In this document: piece by piece, positions 28,541-40,613 of the stretch
Layout of the letters: each line of letters opens with the position of its first letter
Position numbering within the stretch: the first letter of the stretch is position 1
Assembly: GCF_043641665.1 (NCBI RefSeq)
Contig: NC_092194.1
Location: 2,085,221-2,149,220, forward strand
Direction: 5' to 3'
Origin: Enoplosus armatus
Taxonomy: Eukaryota > Chordata > Actinopteri > Centrarchiformes > Enoplosidae
Length of the DNA stretch: 64,000 nt
Program-made: the position numbers and the translations under genes
Notes under the pieces: generated by a model
The model's database searches: none
Told to the model about the DNA's origin: nothing
Seen by the model: the letters and a program-made list of their open reading frames with translations, nothing else

Positions 28541-29599
28541 TAGTTCATCGACCGTCCAACAACGTCAATTAATGCGTCCGTTATTATAACCTTGCTTCAC
28601 TAGTGATGGTGCATTTTCTCTACGTCCTGCACGCCTGGCCACGACTGTGGCTGTTTATCAGGGGAAGGCCGAAAAAATGATCCCAAAAAATTGTAAAAAG
28701 ATTAAGACTACGTGCAAAGCATACGCTGAAGTCATAAAAGATCAAATGCTGCGGTAAAGCGAATGATGCGTGTGACCCAGAAATACTTCTACTTCTTGAA
28801 TGCTTTCCCTGTCAGTTGAGTGATGTTCCTTGTGACGTTGCGACGTTCTACTCCAGGACAGGGCGTATTTACTTCTTCCGCCACGGCTTCCGGCGCAGTT
28901 TCGGAAACTTAACACATCTGCAGTCACAACCTGGATCCAGGCGCGACACAATTGACCTCTGGCGGACCCCCCCCAAATCCCGGATTATGGAGTTTCCAAA
29001 GATGCCTGAATTTGGGGGGACGTGCGGCTGATGTGATGTGTGACAAAGCACGTAGAATATTCCTGTTTGTGTGGAATGGTGCAGCCGTCAGAGGATTTTT
29101 AGTCCTGAGAGGCAAATTTCATTAAATAATGCTGCTTTAAAATAATAATAATAATAATAAACTGTATTCAAGTCAGGTGAGTTTTTTTTTTTTGTTTTTT
29201 TTTAAAGGCTTTGATTCTTTGCAATAGGTTGTCGTTCTGTTGCCTGCAGTGTCCCTGGAAGAACATTCCCATACAGGCAGAGGGAGTAGGGTTTACATCT
29301 TTGCACCTTTTCTAGAGGCTATGGAGGCTTTAATAAATAGGGTGAGTAGGAAAAATTACACATGCCTCAACCTCGAGTCTGAGGCCGGCCGGGCCGCTCA
29401 TCCAGTAAACTCCTGTGAAGTGGTTGTAATGAGGAGCAGCGGAGCTCGAACAGCCCCCCGTGGTCTGTTCCTTTCTGATCATGACGCAGAAGTAATTGAC
29501 TTTTACTTAGGAGGTCATTAGAGGAGATAAGTGCAGTGCTGCTGAGCCTCCTCCTCACCTTTAACCCTCTGATGTCTGCATACCAGTGGGCCCTCCAGA

Positions 29600-29606
29600 C
29601 CCCCCC

Positions 29607-29637
<31 letters not shown>
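29600..29637. repeat. C10 run and (AC)n microsatellite
   Basis: Ten C followed by fourteen CA dinucleotides. Confidence 0.95.
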
Positions 29638-29639
<2 letters not shown>

Positions 29640-30381
29640 CTTGCTTTCGTCGAGATTCAGACTCTGCTTGTCACCTCCGTGTAAACGCGATCAGGCCGGG
29701 TGCAGGACACTAGGACACACTCCAGACCCAGATATGATTAATAGATGGGAACTTTTCTTTCTCCTGCAAAACTGAGCAGGTCCAACTCCGTCCAAACTAC
29801 ATAAAACACAACCCGCGCAAACCCTGAGGGACGCGGGTCCCGTCCCCAGATTTTGTGAATCTGAGGGGGTTTTAGCGATGGCGAAAAAAACCCCAAAAAA
29901 TGTTCCACTGAAAGTCCCCCACGCTCATTTTATCGTTTACAACTCTCAGTCCAAACTAGCTCATGCGGTGCTGGTCTTTACCCCCGAGTCGGGAACCACT
30001 GGTTTCACAACCGTGGTGCCTAGTCCCTCGGGCCTAGAGAGAGCCACACCTATGCGTAAGTTCACCACTTGATCCTTGTTTGTACCTCAGCGTCGATGGG
30101 AACTGAGGGTCGCAGGGGTGCTGTGAAAAAAATGCCGGGCCCCTTGTTGAATGCCTACAGTAGCTGGCAGCTTGAGGCGAGTGAAGTTGAGGCGGTCATT
30201 AAGGACCTCCCACCCCCCCCTATGTGGCAGAGGTACTCGTTTCACCCCGCAGGTCAGGAGTCTTTAATCCGGCCTTCGACCAGAATGCGGTATTGACTCG
30301 AAGTTACACTGTAAAAAGTTCACGCGGCAGACGCGTGCACCCGAGCTAAAAAAGTAGCAAACCAGCCTCTGCAGGTGAGAC

Positions 30382-30383
<2 letters not shown>

Positions 30384-30432
<49 letters not shown>
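30384..30432. repeat. (TG)n microsatellite
   Basis: About 24 TG dinucleotides without interruption. Confidence 0.97.
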
Positions 30433-30436
<4 letters not shown>

Positions 30437-30525
30437 TTACAGTCAAAATATGTTTAAGCTGAAAAATGACTTGTCTTTAAAGTATGACTCTGGAAAGTGT
30501 GCTTTCCAATAATAATCCACTTTTA

Positions 30526-30556
30526 TATATATATATATATCTATATATATATATAT

Positions 30557-30588
<32 letters not shown>
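30526..30588. repeat. (TA)n microsatellite
   Basis: About 63 bp of AT/TA with single C and G interruptions; largely self-complementary. Confidence 0.95.
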
Positions 30589-30590
<2 letters not shown>

Positions 30591-31930
30591 TGTCATTTTT
30601 ATTTTTATTTATTTTCTTATTCTAGAGCAGCGGCCTGTGTTGTCGTTTCAGGTTTCAGGATGCAGACGCTCATCCCTGGACGTTTTCTATTAATTCATTA
30701 ATTTCATTTTATTTTTGAAAAGTTGATTTCGACTTGAAACAGAGTTTAAATGTTCTTGCATTATTATTATTATTATTATTATTTTTTTTTAAATAACACG
30801 TAGTTTTAGAACAGTACTGACTCCATGAGACAGAGACCTCTTGCTCTGTGACTCAACCACCATTTTTTTTTTTTTACTGAATTCATTTTTCTGACAAATC
30901 ATTTTCGAACCTACAAAGTCACAAAGACACATTTCTTTTACGGCCTAAACCTCCCAGAGATATGTGGCCAGAAAGGAGCATTTATACACACTCTGCCCCG
31001 GAGACATGATGCTCTTCCTCACTGATACCTCTATGATTGGCAGGGGGGGAGATGAATAATCCAAATCCAATAGTCTCTGCGCACCCTGCCCTGTCCGTGC
31101 GCATCATCCACCGTGACCTGATCTTCATGCGCTCAGGTGATGTGGGGGGGGGGCGAGGGTCTCATTCACACCTGCCTCGCACCGGACCCCCTGTCTGATC
31201 CCGGCTGCGTTAAGCAGAGCAGCAATCTCCCGTTGGGAGGAACCGAGTCTTACTTCTGGACAGAGATCTTGTTTTTTTTGTTGATAATAGGAACCTGACC
31301 AAACCAGACTGCATGTGGAGTCCACATCTGCTGGGGGGGGGGGAACTGTTCTGCCTGCTCCTTAAAGCCCAGTCACTTCTAAATGCAGCCGATGTGACGC
31401 TATCACTCCATTTGAAGATCTATTTCGTTATCACTGCAGACCATAAACACGTAAAGAATGCCCGGGGTGGGGGGGTGGGGGGGTTCTGATGTTGACGATA
31501 AAATCAAAGCATTGCGATCACTGGAGAAATGCATGGCCTACCTGTTGCAGCAACCCCCCCTGCAAATTTCCAAAAACTCCTGCACAGTTTTGTTTTGTTT
31601 TTATAGGTTGAATTCATTATTTGATCAATTATTCCCAAAGCAACATTTAAAACTGAATAAAATCCAGACAATCTGACAAAAGTGCGATTCATTTCCTTTT
31701 TGAATATAAAAAAAAATAAAAGTGAAGACTTACCAATAATAATAATAATAAAAAAATAAAAAAACTATATATATATATATATATATATAGTTTTGTTTTT
31801 TCAAAAAATCTCCTTCTACAGCTCGATGGTCCTGCCGGGGGTTCGGGTTGCGTGGAAGCCCGCTGAGCAGCCTTGTTTCTCGGGGGGTGGACGAGTTAAT
31901 GAGACGGCCGGAGCGGCAGCATGTTCCTCC

Positions 31931-31955
31931 GCTGCTGCTGCTGCTGCTGCTGCTG
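31931..31955. repeat. (GCT)n trinucleotide repeat
   Basis: Eight GCT triplets inside the CpG-rich block. Confidence 0.95.
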
Positions 31956-31984
31956 TCCTCTCTCCGGTGCGAGCTCAGATCAGA

Positions 31985-32047
31985 GAGGAGGCTGAGCTGA
32001 GCTGGGCTGAGCTGAGCTGGGCTGAGCTGGGCTGAGCTGGGCTGAGC
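31985..32047 (+). repeat. GAGCT/GGGCT pentamer minisatellite
   Basis: About twelve pentamers alternating between GAGCT and GGGCT (10- and 15-bp combinations such as GAGCTGGGCT). Strongly G-rich on the plus strand; short and regular. Confidence 0.95.
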
Positions 32048-32175
32048 GCGCACGCACGGCGCTGCGGTGTGGCGAGGTGTCGGGAAGCCTCTCCGCTCTC
32101 CACTGCTCGGCGCTGCGCGGATGCCGCTGCCCCTTTATTGCGGCGCGGAGTCCGACTCCTACTGGCCGCGTCACT

Positions 32176-33699
32176 CAGTCAGCCCACATGCAACACACAA
32201 CAGGACGCGGAACATATGATCCTGCCAGGCAGGGAGAAGAAGTTCCCCGCTCCTCCAAATGAAAAGAGTTTGATGCAGTGTGTGTGTGTGTGAGTGTGTG
32301 TGAGTGTTTGATATCCCATTAAAAAGCACATGAGGACCAGTGTCCCCACTGATTTGCCCCCCTCCTCTTTTTTTAACTTGCTGCATGTTTGATACTCAAT
32401 GATAAGACTAAGAGATAATGTCTTGTGGCCAATTGTAATTTGGGAATAAGAACCATGTAGGCCTAGCAAATCAGTGTGTGTGTGTGTGTGTGTGTGGGGG
32501 GGGGGGGTTGCTGCTGGACAGCACAGAAGGAGCTTGTGGAAATGTATTCGTACCTCGTCCTGATAAGGATCGATATTGCATTATTAATTGCCTGCCTTGA
32601 AGCCCCACAGGTCAAGTCTGTAATCTCAGTAGAGACCCCCCCCCCCTTGAACTCATTGAGGTTTAGAAAAGTTTGTGAAGCTTTGAACAGATGTTTTGTC
32701 CCCTGATGATGGTACAAATATATATATATATATAAAAAAAAAAAAGCACATGCATTTGGCACATGTGATGAAGTGTCACCATTCACATGGCAATTATGCA
32801 TTTTAATAATTAACAACAACAACAACAACAATGATAGTAATAACGTTAGCCTACATTCTGATTTTCCCATGTTTTGAGGCCAAAAAGCGGACTCTCTTGA
32901 CCGCCAGACTAGACACCGCTGCATGGGAATAGAGGGCATAGTGTGTATTCAGCGTAGTTTGCTTCGCTGAATACACACTATTAAAAATAAATTGCATTAA
33001 AGGGTAGTTTTGAAGCAACATGCTCTGCAGGGTAATGGCTTGCGGTGGACAGCAGCCTGCAGCGACCGAGGAGGAAGTCCGCCATCTGCTGGAGCCGGTT
33101 TTTCCTAGGCAGCTGCACACTGAGTGTCAAGGCAGTGTCTCTAACTGAGGCCTTGCAGCGCAAATCATCATCATCGACATCATCATCATCATCATAATAA
33201 TAGTGATAACTTCATGTGTATATGTGTTCACATGTTGTGAGAAAATTGGCAGGACTTGTTTATATATGGTCCTCGTTTTTTTTTTGTTTGTTTTTTTTTT
33301 TAAAGGCCGGAAGTTTGCTTTTTGCAAACAAAACCAAAAAAAAAAGAAAAAAAGAATGTGTAAACGATCAGTAATTTTCCATTTATTCCTACGGTGTTTC
33401 TCGCACAGTGCTGGATTTTCAAAATACAAGGCCCCCGGGCGACAAAAGGAGCGTGCCCGGTGGCCGGAGATCAGGCTGGATTTTCAAAATAAAAGGTATC
33501 ATCAGCTCACAGGAGGGAGGGAGGGGGTGGGCCAATAAGTTATTAGTGTCAGATTTCTGCATTTTCGGCAGTGCTTTGCAATTAATTCGTCTTCCGTATG
33601 TGTTTTTGGTGGACCGCTTCTACTAAAACTACTAAATGTAGTAGCACCACTGCATTTATTCTTTTTTATACTTAATAATTATTACGCCGTTTTTTCAAA
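32176..33699. other. Gene-free DNA with simple repeats and one hairpin
   Basis: Includes a (TG)n run with G tract (32,474-32,508), a TA-A run (32,720-32,745), (AAC)n (32,811-32,830) and (ATC)n (33,165-33,200). The 158-codon minus-strand frame at 32,463-32,939 runs through these and shows no family features. Confidence 0.55.
32938..32981. repeat. Perfect inverted repeat, 17-bp arms, 10-bp loop
   Basis: The left arm 32938-32954 (ATAGTGTGTATTCAGCG) is exactly complementary to the right arm 32965-32981. The loop is TAGTTTGCTT. Not part of a recognised element. Confidence 0.95.
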
Positions 33700-33830
33700 G
33701 TTTTCTGTTAATGTAAGTGAATGGGAGAAATTGTCAAATCATCTTCAAACTACTCCGCTTTCTGAAATTCTTCTACTTCTGCATTCCTTCAGCTACTGAC
33801 TTCATTCAAAGTTTAAATGAGTCACGAGAC
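33700..33830. repeat. Dispersed repeat shared with 24,150-24,250
   Basis: GTAAGTGAATGGGAGAAAT, then CTTCAAACTACTC, then CTGAAATTCTTC. Approximate match to the copy in the osr1 intron. Unnamed family. Confidence 0.45.
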
Positions 33831-34699
33831 TTTGAACAATGAAACCTGTATTCAACAAGTCAAGTGTGCCTATGATGGTGTGTCACATGACCTGTGATTG
33901 ATCACCCATTGGTCCTCACCCTGCATGACTCCGTTTGAGGTCACACTAAAAATGTTTCAAGGCTAAAGCTAATCATCTGCTCATTTCAAATAGTCACTAA
34001 TACATTATTGAGCTTGCTGACTTTGAATTAAGCCTTTGGGGCTGGTTGGGTTGCTGCGTTGACCAGCCACCACTTGATTGGCATGTTACCTTTGAGCACA
34101 CGCGCATGCACTGAAACAGACTGCACATGTTGCTCTTAGACAAACAGAACGTCAATCCAGCCCGTGCGCTGTGGTTGGTAAGTGCAAATATTGCGGCTAA
34201 AATTGTCAACAGACACACGTGACTTATTTCAGGCGATGCTTTATTTTATGTAACGCGTTGTAAAGACCATTGCATATCCTACACAGTCCTCTGACATGTT
34301 GAAGAGACACGATTCTGCCTTACTGACAACAAAGGCAGTCCTATCACTCAACTTAAGCAACCCGAATTAGACTTTGATAGTTAATAAGGAACGAAATTGT
34401 CCGCTATGATCCAAATGAGCTGTGAGGTTGTTTTTTTTTGTTTTTTTTCCAAGTGAAGTAAAAATCTCTCTGTCTTTCGCCCCGGCCTCCCCCCTTCCCG
34501 TCTCTGCAGACCATCACAGTTGGTGACTTGACAGTAAGTTCACACATGCGAGTGAAAACTCATTGAGTGCAGCGGTTTCTCCGCGGTGTCGGGAAGTTGT
34601 AGTGAAACGCTGGGACTGTCACGATGTTTTTACATTATACGAGCACCCTTTAGCTTCGGGTAGAAGTCGCTTGTTTTCTTATGTATTGAAACAGCTGTC
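33831..34699. other. Gene-free DNA
   Basis: Single-copy-looking sequence with no ORF of note. A possible 24-nt internal exon is noted separately. Confidence 0.5.
34510..34533 (+). other. Possible 24-nt microexon
   Basis: A pyrimidine-rich stretch ending CTCTGCAG is followed by 24 nt, then a consensus donor GTAAGT. The 24 nt (eight codons, TITVGDLT in one frame) keep the frame. No flanking exons are recognised, so this may be chance. Confidence 0.2.
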
Positions 34700-35350
34700 C
34701 AATGGATTTTTTTCATTTTGTCTTGCAGGTGTCCTGCTGTCCAGCATCTCTCCTGGCTCTCTGTCCGTCCTGGACATTTTACCTTTCTGTGCCTCAAATT
34801 CTATCCCGCTCTATATTTTTGGGGACTATTTTTGGAACAAAATCTTGCTGGAAAATATCTTGTTTGGTTACCCATCTTGTTCGATTGCACCCATTTTGCT
34901 TTCTAGGTTGTGTGTTTAGTTCATTCAGTCATTTGTGTTTCACGTTTCCTGTCTTATTTTGTTACTCGCCTCTCCTCTCGTTTCGGGCTACTCCACTTCC
35001 TGCCTCGGTGTGTTTCCCGCCGGGTTTGATTTGCATGCTCCGCCCTGATTGAGCTCACCTGCGTCTTGTTTTTCCCTCCAATGTTTAGTACATAGTCTGG
35101 GTCTTCCCCCTCATTCCTTTGCCAGTTTGTTGTATGTTGTGTTGCTGTGTGTCTCTTGTCTTGGCTCCTTGTTTCTGCCTGCCTTTTGGACCTTCCTCTT
35201 TGGACTTTGCCTCACCATCCTGTAAATCTTTGCTCCCCCCCCCCCCCCCCCCTTGTGGTTTTGATAATAAATTACCTGTACTGCATCAGCTCTGCCTCAG
35301 TGGTCTGCATTTGGGCCTTTCTACCCTGCTTGCACAGCATGTGGTATTAA
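34700..35350 (+). repeat. Unassigned region resembling the 3' end of a retroelement
   Basis: C/T-rich sequence without A-rich codons. It has a C18 run at 35,235-35,252, then GATAATAAATTACCTGTACT and GTCTGCATTTGGGCC. The AATAAA plus TCTGCATTTGGG ending reminds me of 3' ends of some fish retroelements. Overlapping 60-118 codon frames exist but carry no family features. Confidence 0.3.
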
Positions 35351-35413
35351 CATGAAGAAGTGCTCACGCTGTGTCATATTCATACCAACAGATGACAACC
35401 CAGTGACAACCAA

Positions 35414-36880
35414 ATGAGTGCCCCCCCCCCCCCATCACACCTAGAGAGTACAACATCAGAAAGTGTAAATGTGTGGATGACAAATACAAAGCCAGACCTT
35501 GAAACACCAGATTTAGAGATGTGCATGGCTGATTTTGCCTCTACTTGCAGAATTGTCTATGGCCAACAGACAAAAGGTAAACACGTTTTGCCCCCGCTGA
35601 ATGAGATGGGATTTGTTCAAAGGAGAAACACTGATAAGCCTGCCGTCATCAGATTTCAGTTTTACGGCACATTACTGAAACTGGACTTGCCTCACCGATC
35701 AGACCGGGAACTGAAAAGACAAGCCTTTGCCCACCTACCACGCCGTTCTACAACAGTGGCTGGGTTCAACTGCCAGGCTCTCCCCGTCCTGAGTATGTCC
35801 AACGCATTGTCAAACGAAACGGAGACAAATATGAGCCTAAAGCCTAAAACAAATTGGGTCATCCAGTCAATCATTGAGGTTAAATCATTATCATTGATGA
35901 CGTGAAGAGACCCTTTAGAGGTGTGTCAGTAATATCTGTTGGAGACTTCAGACTCAGCTACCACCAGTGAGACAGTCCAAGACCCTCTGTGTGCGTATGA
36001 CCCACGTGCGATTGACCTATGGCAGGAACGCTTTCAGACGATCACTCTGAAAGGGTTTGTGGAGATGTTGAACCGGCGAAGGAAAAGTCGGATGCTCCGT
36101 CTGAAGCAGGCCCGAGCTTTGCTGTCACAGACCGTGACAGAACCAGCACTTTGTCCAACTGATGTCCTGCCCGTTTTTGCAACTGATCCACGCAACTCAG
36201 AAACAGCAGCTGACCGTAAAAAGAAAAGGACCTACATACTGGCAACCAGTCAAACCATGCACCATGCACATGCAGGATATGGATGAGAGTGAAACGCATG
36301 CCAACCCAGAAATCCTTGCAGCCTTAGAGACCATGAGGCAAGTCAACTTGACGCCTCTTCTTCATATCAAGCAAACAATGAGCAGACACGACACCCTGAC
36401 CGTTGCTCACCACAATGCAGAGGGATTGCCATCTCATGTGAAGATGTCTCGCAGAAACACACCTACAAGGCTCCTTTGTCTCTCCATTTAGATGGCTACA
36501 ATATGTTCAAACGCAACAGACACCTGTCCGACACAAATGTTCCACAAATGGCCAACAGAGGTGGTGGTGGTGGTGGTGGTGGAGTTGCTGTTGATGTGAA
36601 AAACCACACTTAAATACTGTAACTGACCTTGACTTTTGGGCTCTGAAGGTTGAGGCCCCAGAGAGGGCACTGACCTCCAGACTACAGTGTGACATCACTC
36701 CTGTCGAACCTGGGAAGCCCTCTGGAGTCCAGAATTGGAGATCATGGATCGAGAATCTCTGATCCGAACGCAAGTAAGCCGGCACTTGAGCTGTTTCAGT
36801 CCAGGGGATATGCCCGACTATGCACCACTGCTGCCACCACAGGTAAGAACACACAAACAAATGCTTGTTACAAATGCTAA
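35414..36880 (+). mobile_element. Decayed Helitron/Helentron (helicase-like and endonuclease remnants)
   Basis: Successive frames give FASTCRIVYGQQTKGKHVLP, PAVIRFQ and TLLKLDLPHRSDRELK (35,530-35,720), then FYNSGWVQLPG and EYVQRIVKRNGDKYE (about 35,740-35,850). These resemble the region between the Rep and helicase parts of vertebrate Helitrons. Then come DPRAIDLWQERF, GFVEMLNRRRK and TDVLPVFATDPRN (about 35,990-36,200), like Pif1-type helicase C-terminal blocks. Finally TLTVAHHNAEGLPSH, DGYNMFKRNRHLSDTN and NRGGG (about 36,395-36,580) resemble the AP-type endonuclease of Helentrons. Large parts are missing (Rep HUH motif, helicase Walker motifs) and frameshifts are frequent. Dead. Confidence 0.6.
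36560..36582 (+). repeat. (GGT)n expansion inside Helitron endonuclease remnant
   Basis: About seven GGT triplets where the element would encode a short glycine run (NRGGG...VAV). Looks like an expansion after decay. Confidence 0.8.
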
Positions 36881-36946
36881 AGTTCTACAATTTTCTACAA
36901 GAGTAGGGTTGTCCCCTGTGCAGCCTGGCTTCAGCACCTTGCCAGG

Positions 36947-36985
36947 CTGCCTCAGTCTCTCTCTCTCTCTCTCTCTCTGAGGCAG
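36947..36985. repeat. Inverted repeat flanking a (CT)n run
   Basis: Arms CTGCCTCAG (36947-36955) and CTGAGGCAG (36977-36985) flank a (TC)n run. Just before it, CAGCCTGG (36921-36928) and CCAGGCTG (36942-36949) form a second hairpin. It lies about 70 bp beyond the Helitron remnant. Confidence 0.85.
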
Positions 36986-39519
36986 TGAGGGAGGGTGGAC
37001 CAGAGGATCCCCTCCTCAAAACGCGATATGACTTGCTGTGATGTGCCTGAGAGAAACTGACGTGCAGGGCCTCTTTGTTCCTGAGAGAATAACGCGCTGC
37101 CGGACAGTGATGTCTCCATTCTGGTATGGTGATAACGCAGCCGTTGTCACAATAATGTTTTCTGTTTATGTTCCTCCGTCAGGTCATAAAAATGGAAGGT
37201 TGTGTGTGTGTTGTTGTTGTTTTTTTTTTTTAGGTAACTACATTCTAACTGTCCATGTAAAGGAAACCTGATCATGATGGCCACATGTCATATTGTTAGA
37301 GTTTCAGGTAACCGCAACTGTTTTACTGAGCTATATTTCCAAAATATTTTGGCCAGTGAATTTATCAGGGTGGGTCTGGGTCAGGGTTGATAAATGCACA
37401 GGCCAAAACTGTTTCAGCAGCTGTACACAGCTGCTAACATTTACTGCAGTAGGAATACATCAGAAGGTATGTGTTCTAGATGTAAAACATACTTTCTGAT
37501 ACACTGATACCTACCAGGTGAAACCCCTACATTTCCATAGTTACGCGCTCTAGCAGGGCGGGTGGCCTTGCCAGAGACTATAACTCATGTAAGTTTGCTT
37601 TCCCCTGGACGGGAGACCCAGTGTCTCCCGGTTCCTTCTGTGAGGACACCCGCCAGCCTTGGCCTTACCACCTGCTGCAGCACTGTGAGGATCCGCTCAC
37701 ACCAGGCCTGCCACAGACCAAATGCTGCAACACCATCTCGACCATCAATCAACCGCCGGACCCTACAGAGACGTGTGCCCCCCCCCCCTTCAGTTCAATA
37801 CAACAACTTTCTGTTTTCTCTTGTCAGGCCCGGCTCCATCCAGCACCGTCTGGGCGTCCTTTTGCTGCACACAGTACAGTTCAACTGCTGTCGATCCTGC
37901 GGTGGTCAGGTGTGCTGCTGCAGGGAACCGAATTTCTGCAAATCAGTCGTCAGTCAGTCCTCACTTTCAGAGTGAAGCGCAGCATCGTGATCCCTCTTTG
38001 ACCGACAAACTAACAAAAACACTGTTTGCGTAACTGTTATTATGCAAGCTATTTGCATGAACAACTGCAGGAATGTGACGGATCAAGTTTCTCACTGTTG
38101 TTTTGTTTTTTTTTTCTTTTTAAGGCCTCCCCTCCTCCATGTCACTACACTATTGCACTGTCCTCTCATCGAACACTGAGGGGTTGATGGGGGGGGGGGC
38201 GGGGGGCAGCAGATCTACAGACACTGGACACGTCGAAGGTCACGACGTCACAGCCCTTTACATCTTCACGCCGTCACTGGGCTCCGCTGACTGTTCATTC
38301 AGCAGACGGACACATGACAGAATCCATAGACAAAAGGTAAAACAGGACACCAGTTTGTTTTGTTTTCTTGATTATTGATCTGTGATCCATTTAATGTATT
38401 TTTATTTTGCATTTCACCACAAGTTATATTCATTTTATTGGTCACATTTTTACGATAAGGGTGCATTAATTAACATTAATTAATGCAGTAATACGAATTA
38501 ACTAACAGTTAACTAATATGTCTAGTAATCATTCACTAACGGTGTTCATGTTGACTGAGGCATTTATTCATTGTTGAATAGTTTATAAAGATGCTATTGT
38601 AAGCATTAATTAATATAATAAACAATACATAACTCTCCATAACATTTATTAATGGTTTACTCCACGGGTGTGATAAAATGGCTCGATAGCGCAAGTGTCA
38701 AATCTAAGAGTCCCGGGCCTGAAGATCGTCTGCACGCCAATTTTGAGCCACAGCCATTGTGCCGCCTACTGGCAACAGGAAGCAAGCCTTGCGTAACAAC
38801 TCGTGATGTACAGGAACGCAACGTACAATCGGTGCGTGTAGTCTAGCGCCACATAGTGGACATGAGAAGTGACATTTAGCTCCTTTTGTGCAGCGTCCAA
38901 TATGCACCAAAATTCAGAACGGGGTCAACCGACCTCCAGTAATGGCACCGCGCCCCCGACGTGCATGAGGGTGCGAGGGCCCACTCAGCGCTGCTTCCAG
39001 CTTTAATTCGTCTTGCTCTTCCGTTTAAAAAAACAAAAACAAAAAAAAAAACATGTTATGGTCCGTGACGGTTTTCCGAGGCCAAGTCTTGTAAATATTT
39101 TGACGTGGGAAAAGCTGTGGAGAGCTCGAGAGGTTTCACACATGATTCATATTTTCTCGCTCTTTTCCCAAAATACTTACATGTATCTGGTGGGAAAAGA
39201 GAAACATGGAAATATCTTTACTCTTCAGTCCTGTCCAGCGAATTATTTGAGGAATGTCTTGTCACACTGTTTACTACTGTTCTCTGGACAGGTGGCTGCT
39301 CTTGAGCAACGGGTTATTCATCGTTCAGCATATGTCAGAACACATGGATTAGATTTAGGTGCTGATCAGAAGGCAAAACGTTTCTGCCTGTGTGTGTGTG
39401 AGAAGACGACTTTGACCACTTGATGGCAAACAAACTCACAGCGCCAGTGTCAGGTTAAGGCTTCCCTTGATCCCAAAATTTGCACACAAAATGATTTTTA
39501 TACTAGTTAGTTACCATTT
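36986..39519. other. Gene-free DNA; unassigned frames at 37,560-38,000
   Basis: Three overlapping plus-strand frames of 103-137 codons at 37,562-38,033 compete with each other and match no family I know. They could be more element debris. The stretch 38,430-38,655 is AT-rich with short palindromes (for example GCATTAATTA / TAATTAATGC at 38,463-38,486) and looks like non-autonomous element sequence. Confidence 0.4.
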
Positions 39520-39564
39520 TGTCATGTTTTACTATGTTGGTCTGTTCTGTACACATGACATCTA

Positions 39565-39757
39565 TTGCATGTCTTTACATCCTGGGAGAGGGATCTGGCA
39601 CGCTACCATTTTTTTTCCCCTGGGGGTCAGTTTTTCTTTATGTGAATTGAGGGTCTCAGGACAGAGGGTGTTGTATGCTGTACAGAAAAGTTGTAAAGCC
39701 CTTTGAGGCAAATTTGTGATATTGGGCCATATAAATGAAATTAACTTGACTTGGTAG
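39565..39757 (+). mobile_element. LINE 3' UTR and tail, second L2-like family
   Basis: Blocks in order: CATCCTGGGAGAGGGATC, a T/C-rich part, TGAGGGTCTCAGGACAGAGG, GTATGCTGTACAG, TGTAAAGCCCTTTGAGGCAA, GATATTGGGCCATATAAATG and a TTAACTTGACTTGG tail. I recognise this as the 3' end of a common teleost LINE, distinct from the tail type at 12.9 and 23.7 kb. Confidence 0.75.
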
Positions 39758-40613
39758 AACACAAGCTACATAATGTAATGCCAGTGAAATCCATACGGAC
39801 TCTGACTTTGAATACCTCGTGGGAAAATACGGGTCAACTTTACACCGCTATTATCCAGTCACATTACTCCCTGCAGTATTTAAAACTGACCCACTGACAG
39901 AAAACGACCAGATTGCCTGTCCAGCGACCTCGGTCTGATCGACAAGGCTCTTGCACGCGGGCCGTAAGGTTCTTAAATCTCGATGAAGGGCTGTTTGCCG
40001 CCGGCGTCCTGGAGGGGAAGCTACTGGTAAAAATAAATAAATATTTTTTTTTAAAAAGATTCAGACCATACAGGCACCCGTCAGGGTTCTTAACTTGGAA
40101 CGAGACAACCTCGTTGCGCTCTCACCCAAAACAAATTTGCCCAAACAAATAAGAGGAAACCATGAAGCCACCCCTTCGCAAAGAAAGCCTAACTATTTCC
40201 GTGGCTTTAGTTGACAAAGCTCGACACGTCTTTGAACGTCTTTCATATATAGGTTTGCCTCGAATTGAGCATGTTGCATGTGACATATTGAAATATGAAT
40301 GCCTTTCGCGTGTCACCGAATGTAATGTAATGTGTTGTCCCGCGTCCACCTTGCCGTTGTCCTTCAGGACACACTGATAGTTACCTACAACACAACCTCC
40401 TCAACACGATGGTGTCTCCCAGCAGCATCAGATTTTGTGACTTAGCACGGCACGCTGCTGTCACGTTCCATTTCACAGATGAGTGCAGTGTCCTCCTCTG
40501 GGCTCCAGCTCCTATGCTCTTTGACTGTGTACTACAATGTGCTGATAATTGACACGGGCATAGAGCTCCGTTGAGGCAGATGGAGACAGGCTCAGACGAC
40601 AAAGGCTGCTTCT
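39758..40613. other. Gene-free DNA
   Basis: No coding frame with family features and no recognised repeat. Confidence 0.5.

Larger units (their letters stand above)
28541..31819. other. Gene-free DNA with dense simple repeats
   Basis: Contains (AAT)n at 29,142-29,160, C10 plus (CA)n at 29,600-29,637, (TG)n at 30,384-30,432, (TA)n at 30,526-30,588, (ATT)n at about 30,761-30,790, and AAT and TA runs at 31,738-31,790. No frame with family features. Confidence 0.6.
31820..32175. promoter_or_regulatory. CpG-rich block, possible CpG-island promoter
   Basis: CpG is frequent here (CGCGCACGCACGGCG, GCGCTGCGCGGATGCCG, TTGCGGCGCGGAGTCCG), unlike the flanks. It also holds a (GCT)n run and a GAGCT/GGGCT minisatellite. 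On the minus strand AATAAAGG near 32,135 could act as a weak TATA element. About 4.7 kb upstream of the osr1 ATG, it could be an osr1 promoter, another transcript's promoter or neither. Confidence 0.35.

Noticed and set aside
31730..32053. 107-codon minus-strand frame with SAQLSPAQ repeats
   Set aside because: It is the GAGCT/GGGCT minisatellite and (GCT)n run read in frame.
32463..32939. 158-codon minus-strand frame
   Set aside because: Built on (TG)n, G and TA runs; no domain.
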